Below, piece after piece: positions 25,780 through 35,928 of a stretch of 64,000 nt of DNA (the first letter of the stretch is position 1; each line of letters begins with the position of its first letter). The stretch comes from Cadophora sp. MPI-SDFR-AT-0126 (Eukaryota > Ascomycota > Leotiomycetes > Helotiales > Ploettnerulaceae). A program made the translations under genes and the position numbers. The notes beneath the pieces are model-generated. The model made no database searches. It saw only the letters and a program-made list of their open reading frames with translations, and was not told the origin of the DNA. The stretch spans positions 186,001-250,000 of the forward strand of contig JAGMVK010000001.1 of the NCBI GenBank assembly GCA_020747065.1. The letters are read 5' to 3'.

Positions 25780-26230
25780 ATACCCTTTGATTTAAAGCAC
25801 TAACGCTATAGTCTTATAATTATACCTTAACTAAAATATCTTACTAGTTTTACTATAGGGAATTACTCTTATATAAGAAGTCTAACTAAAGGTATAACTA
25901 TAAAGAACTAATAATAAAGCTAATCCAAAACAGGGCTTATTCTTCCCTTATTCTAAATTATTTAGAATCTCCTCTTCCTTTCTTACACTACTAGGGCGTC
26001 TATTACTTTAAGTTACCTAAAAATAAGCCAGTAACTCTCCCTCCTTCTCCTTCCCCTTTACTCTCTTATACTTAATACTACTATAATAAATAGTCTTAAC
26101 TACCTTAGTAGTACTAGTAGTAATCTCCTCTTAGATTTAGCCTAAGGCTAAAACTAAATCCTATTTATATATTAATTAAAGATTATTTTAATCTTATTTA
26201 AGAAAAAATAAGTATATCTAGAATTAAATC
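25780..26230 (-). pseudogene. Extra reading frame antisense to Gypsy pol, related to 17700-18683
   Basis: On the minus strand, after the Gypsy pol end and before its 3' LTR, a frame with stops only of the TAA/TAG type carries FIIVVLSIRE, KGRISPVL.QLY.QFFIV and a terminal QCFKSKG. These match FIIVVLSVR, KGISPISEKL.SQFFIIV and QCFKSED, in the same order and at similar spacing, in the antisense frame of the Copia element. The DNA also aligns (for example around CAGGGCTTATTC and TGCTTTAAATCA). The frame may start further right (up to about 27.1 kb), but the sequence there is too degraded to follow. Confidence 0.5.
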
Positions 26231-27245
26231 TTTATTCTAAATAAAAATAATTATAAGTAAAACTTATAATAAAAGAAAAAGATAAAAGAAAAGAAAATAA
26301 CTTATAGTTTATTATATAGCTAGATCTGTAATAGCTTAGTAAAGAATATAGGTTTCTTTTAATAATTCTAATTACAGCTTACCTTATATCTTAGGGGTAT
26401 TAGTAATAGTAATACATAATCTAGTATTAATCTTTTAAAAAATAGAAATAATACTCTTATTATTTTTAGTAGTAATAATAAGAAAGAACTTATAATATTC
26501 CTTAGTTATATAGTACAGAATCTAGTATAGAAATCAGTATTTTAGCTTATTTAAATCATAATTAGATTATATTTATAATAATTAGGATTTAGGAAAAGGA
26601 AATAAGAAGTACTTATAGAATTATACTTTTCTACTTATTTCTTATAGTATATATACTTTTTACTTCTAGTACTATTAAACTCATAAATATAATCTAGTTT
26701 TATAGTAAGTAAGCGGATATATTAGATATAATACTTATAGTAAGTAAACTTAAGAGTATTAATAGGGATTAGAGTAAGTACTATTTATATTAATATACTA
26801 AATTAACTCTAAATTACTACTAAACTACTAAAAATTCAGAACTTAATTTACTCTTAAATTACTTATTTTATTTAATATAAACTATTAAAATATATTAGTA
26901 ATATATATAGATTAATAAATCTCTATATATAAGATTCACTTATAAAGCTTAAAGTTATAATTATTTAAAAAAGAAAATTAGAATTCTAAAAATCTACGCT
27001 ATTAAGTACTATAATATATATAATAGTAAGTAATTATAGTCTTACTAAACCTAATTTAAACACCTTTTAAATAACTTTATAATTAAATTACTACTTTACT
27101 TACTATTACTATTATTATTAATTAGTACTACTAAATTAATACTTTTTTTAAAATCTCTCTACTAAAGTTATATATCTCTACTATTTTATATAATAATAAT
27201 TCTATATAGAAATATAATTTAGAGCTTAAGGATAAGCTCTCTTAT

Positions 27246-27258
27246 AAAAAAAAAGTAA
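27246..27258 (+). other. Polypurine tract of the Gypsy element
   Basis: A purine run (AAAAAAAAAG then TAA) ends directly at the first base of the 3' LTR, where the plus-strand primer of LTR elements lies. Confidence 0.55.
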
Positions 27259-27480
27259 TATAACATTAAAGTAATAGAAGTACTAAAAATAAGAATACTT
27301 AGATTTAGCTAAAATATTACTAGATAAAAGCCGGACTAGATTTGTATATATATAGGACCGCTCCCCCTATAAGGGCTCCTTACCTTCTTATTTCCTTTGT
27401 ACTAGACCTATAATATTACTATTTGCCTACCCTCTTACTCCCATACTTGATACTGCACTTAGTAATATTGCGTCGTTACA
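27259..27480 (+). repeat. 3' LTR of the Gypsy element
   Basis: 222 bp, ungapped to 12110-12331. It ends CGTCGTTACA. Normal-composition DNA begins at the next base, so 27480 is also the right boundary of the AT-rich block. Confidence 0.85.
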
Positions 27481-27712
27481 GTTCATGAAAATAAAATCAT
27501 CCGAATCCAAAGTACCTACGTTTTGTCTCGCCACAGGGTGCGTCTCTGGACGCAGGGAGAGACGTTATCACTATGAAGATACATATCTTCCATAAGTTAC
27601 TTAGTAATAACGTCTTCATCCCAAGCATCCCTTTGTCTACATGTCCTTTGTCTTCCCACCAATTCCTTCAAAGGTGAGCCCATCATCACAACGCCACACC
27701 AGATTTATTCTC
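27481..27712. other. Short spacer right of the transposon block
   Basis: About 230 bp of normal composition containing no gene. It presumably holds the 3' end of the minus-strand gene that follows. Confidence 0.5.
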
Positions 27713-28537
27713 TCAGACAAGTAAGACACAATCATCCACAGCTTGCAGAATCTTCTCTTCAATATTCTTCAGATCCTCCGCGTTGTCGCCTTCAACTGCT
27801 GGGCCGGTGTGCGTGGCATCCAGACTGTCCTTGTAGCGATACCGCATCTTCAAGAGACTGTGTTGAATGGATGCCTTAAGGAGTCTGGCAGCTGCTGTCT
27901 TCTTGGATTCGTCACATGGGGAGGCGGTTGTGGGAAAATGCTTTTGAGTTGTCGAACTCGGCAGCGTTGGCCGGAGCTTGGAGGTTGCTGTCGATGCTAG
28001 CTCTTGGCTTGCCGTAGATGACCATAGCAAGAGTGCCATCAGGTAGGCAGATGATAGATTTTGCATCATCATCGTCTGGTCCTCCCGATCCCCGGTGTTT
28101 CTTACCATTGAACTCCCGAAACCGATATTCGCCTCCTCGACCGTCCACTAGAAAATCCTTCTGTGGGACTTGTTCCCCCCAAGCTCCGTACGCTCTCCAG
28201 AATCATGTGTCATTTGATTTCCAAAAGGAAAGAGATCCTCCGTGCTGCAAAATCTACAATTCTTTTCTGACCGGACTACTTGAATGAAATTCTCTCCCAG
28301 AAGACCACAACCTAAGCCCGCGCAAGAGCTGAGTTGTCGGCAGCCGCAGCTGAATTTGATTTCCTTTCCGCAGCACATCTCTTGAGTTGCTGCCAAATTA
28401 GTCAGCCTGAGACTCGTAACACATGATATGAGTTGTGGTTGAGACTGTACCAGGAATTCTGCAATTGGCTTGTGTTGTTGTTGTTGTTGGATGGAAGAAA
28501 TTTTCTGGAGAAGGGTCGCGTCTTGAGCAGATGCCAA
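27713..28537 (-). CDS. Cys-rich hypothetical protein 1 (several exons, structure approximate)
   Basis: The minus strand opens at 28537. A more likely start is the ATG at about 28378, which opens MCCGKEIKFSCGCRQL. It reads a Cys cluster (CCGKE...CGC...C...C...C..C up to about 28250) and then must be spliced, because a stop follows. Coding-like segments continue around 28150-28040 (GGEYRFREFNG, with a GTAAGA donor directly after) and 27980-27713 (SKLRPTLPSS... to KILQAVDDCVLLV and a stop). The exon joins are not certain. No known domain. The Cys cluster resembles the N-terminal part of the next gene, suggesting a small local family. Intracellular or secreted is undecided; I see no clear signal peptide. 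Confidence 0.45.
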
Positions 28538-28955
28538 GGCTACGGCATTGCTAAGCGAGCTTGTGTTTTCCGGCTTCTCATTGAGCAGCTGATAGGTGAG
28601 GGAGACGTTTGAAGGTGAGAAACGATTTTGAATGCAGTCAATCTTGATAGAGCTTTAATATGAGGGTGTGGGAAGAGTACTGATGGCATAAAGACTTCCG
28701 GTTCCAAGTCATGCTCCAGGGCATTGAAATTCCGCTTGAAGTCAACAAGGCATGTTTATTCGAAGATCGCAGGAAGCGCAGTATCATTCATTTCAGACCT
28801 ATTTATTTCACAATCATCGATTCATGGTCTCCATGCAGTAATCTAGACGGAGGAAAGTGACATCCACCCACAAGCCCATCCTTCCCTGCACATCATCAGC
28901 CAACCAGCATTCACTCTCGCCCCACTACAAGAACCCCAAATCACCCATATCTGAT

Positions 28956-30029
28956 TTACAAATTAGCATTCAAAGTCTCCATACACTCCTTCAAGATCCT
29001 ATCCTTCATCTTCTCCGCATTCATCGCTCTTCCCAAATCCTTCGCCTCCCCCGAAAGCCAGAGTCCCATCTCCATATCCTCCAGCGTCGATCTGCCCTCC
29101 TTGATATCCTGAATCCAGTGCTTGACGTTGGCACGCTCGCAGTTGACGTCGATGTCACGGAGGCTGATGGCTTCGTCGAGACCATTCTTGATGCTGTTGT
29201 ACAGGGCGTCGCTGGTGGCTTGCTTGCTGAGTTGGAGCTCGGTGGTGGAGGCGGTGCGGGCGCTGGCGATTACGTCGCGGAGGAAGGGAGAGGAGGCGTT
29301 GAGGATGGTGGAGTAGAGATCGTTGATGTGAAGTGACTTTTGGGTGGTTGGGGTATTTTCTGGGATGTTCTGGCTGCTGGACTCGGAGTTGTTGGTTGGC
29401 ATGCTTTGGTTATTTCCAACGTCGTACTCAGAAGTATTGGATTGCATGTCCTGGCCATTGGTGAAGTCATGACCATTGTCGTTGGCTGGCATGCCTTGGC
29501 CATTATCAACGCCGTATTCAGAGGAACCGGATTGCATGTCTTGGCCGTTGAAATCATATCCACCATTGTTGGCTGGCATGCCTTCGCCGTTCATGACATA
29601 GCCCTGGAAACTATTGTCTTGCATGCTCTCACCGTTTCCTCCACTCATGGCGACTTCATTTCGATCGAAGCCGTGGTCACCATCCTCATCCTCTCGAACC
29701 TGGTTACAAAACTCATTCATGAGCGACGCAAACGAGGGACCGCCATTTGGAGAGCCTTGGAAGCCGGCATGTTGGAAGTCGACTTTAGATTGAGGAGGGA
29801 TGAACTGTGTTGTTCCAGCTTGAGCGTGAGGAGCATTGGTGAAGGCGGAAGAGGAGTCGGGAATGAGCTCAATAGCGATATCTTTGACTCGCTGGCAAGG
29901 TTTGCAGCCACGCTCCAGGAGACGAGGCTTGAAATCCTTGTGCTTATTGCAGCGGTAGAAGGTGCAAGTGGCCTCGTAGGTGAAGATGGAACAGCTGCAG
30001 CTGAAGAAGTCGTGCTCTCCTGGAGCCAT
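28956..30029 (-). CDS. Cys-rich hypothetical protein 2 with internal peptide repeats
   Basis: A single exon of 357 codons. I start at the internal ATG at 30029 (MAPGEHDFF), because the 43 codons upstream lack conserved character. The N-terminus holds a Cys cluster, FSCSCSIFTYEATC..YRCNKH, then RGCKPCQRV, with spacing that suggests a small zinc-binding unit. The middle is low in complexity and contains about two and a half copies of a unit near 29 residues long (GMPAN..., then FNGQDMQS..SEY.V), at about 29580-29385. The C-terminal 110 residues are predicted helical and charged, with motifs such as LRDIDVNCERANVKHWI. No membrane segment or signal peptide. No function can be assigned. Confidence 0.6.
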   Translation of the reverse strand: MAPGEHDFFSCSCSIFTYEATCTFYRCNKHKDFKPRLLERGCKPCQRVKDIAIELIPDSSSAFTNAPHAQAGTTQFIPPQSKVDFQHAGFQGSPNGGPSFASLMNEFCNQVREDEDGDHGFDRNEVAMSGGNGESMQDNSFQGYVMNGEGMPANNGGYDFNGQDMQSGSSEYGVDNGQGMPANDNGHDFTNGQDMQSNTSEYDVGNNQSMPTNNSESSSQNIPENTPTTQKSLHINDLYSTILNASSPFLRDVIASARTASTTELQLSKQATSDALYNSIKNGLDEAISLRDIDVNCERANVKHWIQDIKEGRSTLEDMEMGLWLSGEAKDLGRAMNAEKMKDRILKECMETLNANL

Positions 30030-30299
30030 GTTTGCTTGCCTGTTGAGCAGTATCAGAATATTCTCGACTTGTTTGTTGCTTAGGGTTCTCTTAACGTACC
30101 AACTTGTAGATCGCGTCGATGCCAGATCTTTCGGTGATGAACTTTTAAGTTGAGACAAAGTTTACTACTGTTCTTTTATTGTGATCGTTGTGGCCTCGAG
30201 CCTAGCTAAGCGAGCTGTAGGGAGTCACTGACAAACTTCGAATAATTCACTTTCAGGCATCACTGTTCTAAAACGGCCTTTTGAGAAGCAATTATTGTC

Positions 30300-30780
30300 T
30301 TAGCGGGTTAGAAACAAGTGAATGTTAGCTGTACAATTCTTGTCCTTCATTGTGTGAAAGAAGAGGCTCTTGCACATCTCTACGTCCTTCTGGAGGCTGC
30401 GGAGCCTTTCATCCCTGCACTCGGTGTGGAGTTTGGCGATGGCACTCTTGATATCAACACTGTTGGCTTCGCTGGCCTGGACGAGCTCATCAAGCTTATT
30501 ACCAACAAATCTTGAGTTAGCGGAGATTCTATCACCGGCTTTCAGCTCAGCCAATCTTCGAGCGTCTTCATGGGTGTTGTAATCGTGGTTTGAGCAATGA
30601 TCACCGATGTCCTTGATCAGGTTATTGGATGTCAGTCGGCAATTTCCACAGCTGCTGGTGAGAGCATCGTGCTAGTCATCCTGTTGGATGTAATTCATAC
30701 AACCACGGCTGCAGATAGCACGCCAGGGAGAGCACATCGAAACGATAATATTCAAAAGCGGTTGATAATTGTGATTGACA
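30300..30780 (-). CDS. Cys-rich hypothetical protein 3 (partial model)
   Basis: The minus-strand frame from about 30640 to the stop at 30300 reads CGNCRLTSNNLIKDIGDHC, then a helical segment (ISANSRFVGNKLDELVQASE, then IKSAIAKLHTECRDERLRSLQ) and ends KNCTANIHLFLTR. An upstream exon near 30735-30675 encodes a second Cys cluster (MCSPWRAICSRGC). The splice junction between them is not resolved. It lies in the same orientation as the two previous Cys-rich genes, with similar architecture: Cys cluster then helical tail. Confidence 0.4.
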
Positions 30781-33700
30781 GATCGTGGGAGGGGAAACAT
30801 ATATGTTTATAAGCCACTCAGCGGTGCTCTGAATTGAAGGTCAGATGTAGAGACTACGTTTCTGCCGTGTTCAGAACGTAACCAGAAGGCGACGAAGTCG
30901 CCATCGTGACGTCTGTTTACGTGAAAAGTAAGAATTACCGAAGCGAAGACTGTGCCCAACCCACAATGCCCACTAACTTGAACACCACCACTCAAAACTC
31001 AAAATGGAGATGGCCAAGGAAGTAGAAGCGAAGAAATGGTACGTGAAGTCTTGTGGTAGCGGTGGAAATGCCAAAAGCATGGCGGTGCCGGAGGAGGAGG
31101 GGAAGGCGTAGTCGAGAATTTAGAGCATACTCAAATTTGAACAAGAAACATCAACATACACGGGCTAGCGATTCCTAATTCTATGATGGTGAGATACTGC
31201 TGGGTCAATGCCTCGTTGCCATAAATAAACCCTCTCCTCATTTCTCAAGAAGAAACAGAAGAAACTCCTCGCTTCCATCAAAAGTGCAAAGACCACCGTC
31301 ACAACACTCCACGGAGAACTCTCATCCGGTACCAGCAGCACATCACATCATACCGCAGCACGTCATAGCACCGCATCGCTTAACAACTCCCCATAATTCT
31401 CGGTACCGGTACAACTTTGACCTCGAACCATCTCGGAAAGCAAGAAACCAGAAACAAAACCCCACCAACTCGTGCGTGCCCGCCTCGCGCATCCAAACAA
31501 TCCCCGTTTCAAGTCGCATCCAGAATCCTGTCATCTGATGCACCATGCTGCACCTCGGCTGGATAGCGAGGCGCGCTATTGTGCCATCGCGAATTGGGGC
31601 TTGCAGGATTTAAATGTTTGGACATTCTGGATGGAGGGGTTTCTTGAGAGGAGAGGTTGAGGAGGGAAAGGGGGATGGAGTTTAAGCGAGGAGAGGAACA
31701 TGTGATGGGAAACATGTGATGTTGATGGAGAGGCGGGATGGACGCCAATGCAGTTTGAGGGCGTGAAGGCTGGTAGGATAGAGGTATCAATAGATGGTCA
31801 GGCTACTTGGTAGTGCAGCGCATTGCATTGCATGGCATTGCCGCCGCTTTAGATATCCAGACGGATGCTATTCGTCTCCCAGGTGAAGATTGCCTGCTCC
31901 CAAACCACAAACCTCCCTGTGCCCTGAAGATCAAATGCATGACAGGCCAGAAGAGAAACCCAAGGAAGGAACGAACGGATGCACGAATGAACCAACAAAT
32001 AAAAAGCCAACAAGATAAGGCTGAACGGCAACCAACACAACCCGGCGAAAAACAACAACACCAACACGAACAAACCCAGAGATCGACAAGAAAACCCCCG
32101 AGAAGAGAGACAGCTCACAGCGCGTCAGCGTCAAGCAAACCCTGCCCCCGCGTCAGTGCAATATAATTCGCCAAGCACCCATCAATCAAATATCGCGAAC
32201 GAGGGTTGAAAAGGGAACGACAAGGCGGGAAAGGCAGTTAAGCGCTATGATGGGCGCTTGTGCGGTGTGTGGTTGGTTGGGTTTTTTGGGGGAGGGGGTC
32301 GTATTGAGCGGGAAATGCGGGCGTGGCGTTTGTGAGGGGCGGATGGCGGCTAGATGAGGGGGTGTGAATTGTGATGGAGGAGTTGAACATTTGTTGGGTG
32401 GGTTTGGAGGAGTGGAGGATGTGGATGTGCGGCGTATGAGTGAAAGGCAGAGAGCATGGAACGAATTGGAGCAAAGTCGAACGGGAAATGGGTGAGTGAG
32501 TAACCAGAAATGCCCGTAATACACGAGTCAAAAGACATGAGATGAAGCCAAAAACAAAGTAGACAACATTCTCCAGCTGCAAATTAGTCGAAGTCGACTT
32601 AAGAAGATAGACTTAAGCAAAGCTTTGGACCAGTTTGATATCACATCATATGATAAGATCCGAAAGTTTGAGCCGAGATCTTGGTTGAACGATCTGAATC
32701 GTGGAAAGGCAGTAGTGGTGGTTTGTTCTGTTCTTCTTTGCATGCATGCATGCATGCCTGAACCACCAGTATGCACGCTCAAGCCATGTCTGAGCTCGGC
32801 TTCATCGCCACATCCACTCTTAGCATCATCCAGAACCACAGAGCATGAGGAATTTAGACAATCCGACTTGATCTGGTAGTCAGGTAGGTAGGTCTGTGCT
32901 ACAATTGATAGGGATTGTGTTTTGGTTTTATGCGATGGCAATCGATGTTTTGTAGACAGAGCATGCAGGCATCAGTCGAGAGGTATCACAGAAATGGGAG
33001 GGCAAAAACAGTGAGTGGTTCGAGCTTTATTGACGTGATGAGAGAAACATAAACTACTAACGGGAAAGTGGAGACTAATATTGAGTGATAGCCTCGGAGG
33101 CTAGAGATGGACTAGACTGGACCCCTTATTTTTCTCATATCGCTTGTTCAGGTCGCTTGATACGGATAGCCGTTCCCGCTTGTAGATTTAGCTGGACCCT
33201 AGAGCAGTCAATCAAGCTGAAAGCCCAGCTCAGCTCAGCTGAGGAGGTCGTGATAATGTATGATAGCACGCCGAAACATGATAATATATTTTGGGAGAAT
33301 ATTGATGTTTGGAATGGAGTAAGTGTAAATCAAAATTTACTGAGGTGTCTACCGTAGAGCGGTGATGTCGTGATGTGGTGAGTCGTGACATGGTATGAGG
33401 TGGAGCGTCAGGCGGTGCCAGCACTGATTTTGACCAAATCTTGTGATACGCTAGTACCATCTTATTCTTGCTGATGGATTCTCGTATTCCCGTTGTGAGC
33501 TTCTATCAGCACTCTATCTCTCCTTCTTCTAGTACTAGATATACCATCCTCGGCTTCTAGAAAGAAACAAAAGAAAGTTTGAGGCGAGGCGAGTCGAGGC
33601 GGGAAGGGCGGGTCTGATCTGACAGTCTGACTACGGAAAGAGGAAAAGATTGACTCGATCGCATGGCGCAACGTGGGACTCCTCAGATCGTCGTGGACTC

Positions 33701-34980
33701 GCCAATTTATCGAAGTCTGATCGTTCCCTTGCCTTCGGCCAATGTCAGGCTGGTGGTTAGCACTTTGATGCGGATGAGAGAGAGACAGCTTCGACGTAGA
33801 TCTGTCTTAGGTTTTTGGTTGGCAGAGGCGACGGCGAGAGAAGAAAAGCGGAGCCCTACAGCATGGATGGCAGCGGGCCCCCATCTGAATGAAGAAGTCT
33901 TGGCCCCCAATTCGCAACTCTAACCTTATTGATGATTGGCAAATGGATATTGTGCTTATTGAAATTAGAAATTGACTTCTGGATCTGGAACTGCAAATGG
34001 GGACATAAACAAAACGTAGAAAAGCGAGGAGGCGAGTAATTGATTACTTCGAAGACAATTGCAGAGACAGAGAGCCAAAGAAAGCCAAGGCTGAATGATG
34101 CTGAAAATACTTTTTCCGGATTTCTCATCCAAGGCTGCTGAGTAATTCGGTTTTTGGGGGGAGGAACACAGCACAGCACCATCAGCATGAGGCCAAAAAT
34201 TGCCATGCATGACCATCCATCCCACCAATGCCATCACGATGTTTCTCGCCGCCAAAGCCCTGACGGCATTAGATCCAGCGAACCACATCTCGCCGCCGCC
34301 ATCCCATCCTATCCCATCGTGTGCCCAAACCCTCGAGGACTGCCCAATCATCTGGATGCTTCTTGCCATCAAAGATGAGAGCTACTGTACAGTATGTTGC
34401 TGCTCTATGTTGCTGATGCCAAGTTGGCAGGAAGTTCAGTTCGTTTGCAGTGCAGAAGAAGTGCAGGCAGCGTACATTAGTTTGCAGCATCACTAGAAGA
34501 GACCGCATCTGCTCATGCTGCTGCAGGATATCGAGAATACTAGCTGTTTGGAGCCGACCGCTCTCTGTTATTAAGTATTTCCCCATAATTCTCCTGCGAG
34601 CCTTCACTTCCATACATATTCCGTGCTTCTTTCCTCACTCTTCACTCTCCATATAATTCAGTCAGTCCTGCTTCACATATCTCAACGCGACACGACCCAA
34701 AGCAGCGTGCGTGCGTGCATTGCAATTCCCCTCCTCATCACTTCTAGCATGGTAAGGCATGGCATTGCATTGCATAACAGTTATCTCCTTGCCGACATCA
34801 CCAAAAAGTCCTGTTTGACCATACTTGTACGGAGCGTACCTAAAGTAAATCAATAAAGACATACAATACTGCTTGGAATTAAGTGATATGCGAAACCCCA
34901 CCTGCATTGCATCTTAATTCCATTTTCATTCCAATTCTACGAAGCAGTCTCATTCTCATTCCCTCTTGAAGCGCGGCTGC
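30781..34980. other. Gene-free stretch of about 4.2 kb
   Basis: Many short frames on both strands, none with recognisable content or consistent codon usage. Simple features include a GCATGCATGCATGCATGC run near 32740-32757, several CATGGCATTGCATTGC motifs near 31820 and 34755, and a purine/GT-rich stretch at 32250-32460. It may be the upstream control region of the SamB gene, or hold non-coding transcripts. Confidence 0.4.
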
Positions 34981-35928
34981 CCCTCGTAATTTGGATCAGA
35001 GACCGAGACCAGACCACCAACAAATCTCGAAGCGGCCAAGGAATCTCGAGCACGGCCGTTCTTCTGGCACCAGACACCGGCCCACTCGAATTCGACCTTC
35101 TCCACCGCCTTTGCCTTTCTCTCCAATCCCAATCGGCCTTTCTAGTTACTCGAGACCCATCGCCTGTGCTTCTGCTGCTGCTGCTGGCTACGCTCTGCTC
35201 TGCTCTGCACTGTTCTCTGCACCCGAGAACTTTCTTTCCTTTTCAACATCCAGGATCGACCGACCGACAAACGAGAACGATTTCGACATTGCGACGATTA
35301 CCCGATAGTCGAGCGTTGTTGAAGTGATTTCTCAGCTCTGCTGAATCTGCGAATTTGATTCTGCGCAGTTCAGCGCCACCCCCCCCGGAGTCGATTCGAG
35401 CGAGCGAGCAGTAGTGGGCGAGGATTGTCAGCCAGGAGGCAAAGCCGCCATCTGCGACACGCTTGACTCCAACATCCTCGAGACCTGCCAACCTCTTCAC
35501 CCAACCCACTCCACTCCCACTTCAACCCCCTTTCACCCAACCTTCACCTCATCCTTTCCAGCCGCATCGATTCCATCAAGTCCTCGAACCACATGTATCG
35601 TGTTTGATACCTCACGGCCGCTGTTTGTACGATCATTGCACTGCACTGCGACTGTTGATAGCCGTCCCGTCATTTCAGGCTCGCCGCATCCGATAACGAT
35701 TTCAATTCCATCCCCTTTCTGCGAAACCATCACAACCGGCCTACCTGTCTGCATTGAAAACACGTCGCCATCCAGATCAATACAATAAACCGTTGAAGCC
35801 GTTCGAGCAAGCTGCATCCGCTTGCCGCTGTCTAATTACAAATTCTGCGTTGGTTGACACCTCAGTTTGGTGCTTGACTAGATCAACCCAACCTTCGCTC
35901 ACCGCGATTGTGCGGACCCAACGCCATC
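34981..35928 (+). promoter_or_regulatory. Probable long 5' leader / promoter of the SamB gene, with upstream ATGs
   Basis: Pyrimidine-rich and GC-richer than the DNA before it, typical of fungal core promoters and leaders. Short upstream reading frames begin at 34991, 35414 and 35754, and one overlaps the main start region. Whether all lie in the transcript is not known. Confidence 0.4.

Larger units (their letters stand above)
12110..27480 (+). mobile_element. Ty3/Gypsy chromodomain LTR retrotransposon, RIP-degraded, split by a nested Copia element
   Basis: The element is bounded by two 222-bp LTRs with perfect inverted ends TGTAACG/CGTTACA (as TATAACA and CGTTATA in the mutated copies). 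Order on the plus strand: a CCHC zinc knuckle near 14028-14070, an aspartic protease motif near 14312, reverse transcriptase with YLD(D/N)ILIYS at 15623, RNase H near 16050-16230, an integrase interrupted at 17048, then the rest of the integrase and a chromodomain at about 25490-25620. PR-RT-RH-IN plus a chromodomain is the Gypsy chromovirus layout. Without the nested element and one target copy the element is 7761 bp. Nearly every broken codon is explained by C-to-T or G-to-A change. No matching 5-bp duplication flanks the element (AGTAT on the left, GTTCA on the right). Confidence 0.85.

Noticed and set aside
7916..27480. Centromere-like or mitochondrial origin for the AT-rich block
   Set aside because: Recognisable nested Gypsy and Copia elements with transition-only LTR differences explain 15 kb of it as RIP-mutated transposons.
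35414..35788. 124-codon frame rich in Pro, Ser and Thr upstream of samB
   Set aside because: Composition reflects the pyrimidine-rich leader. No domain; treated as a possible upstream frame only.
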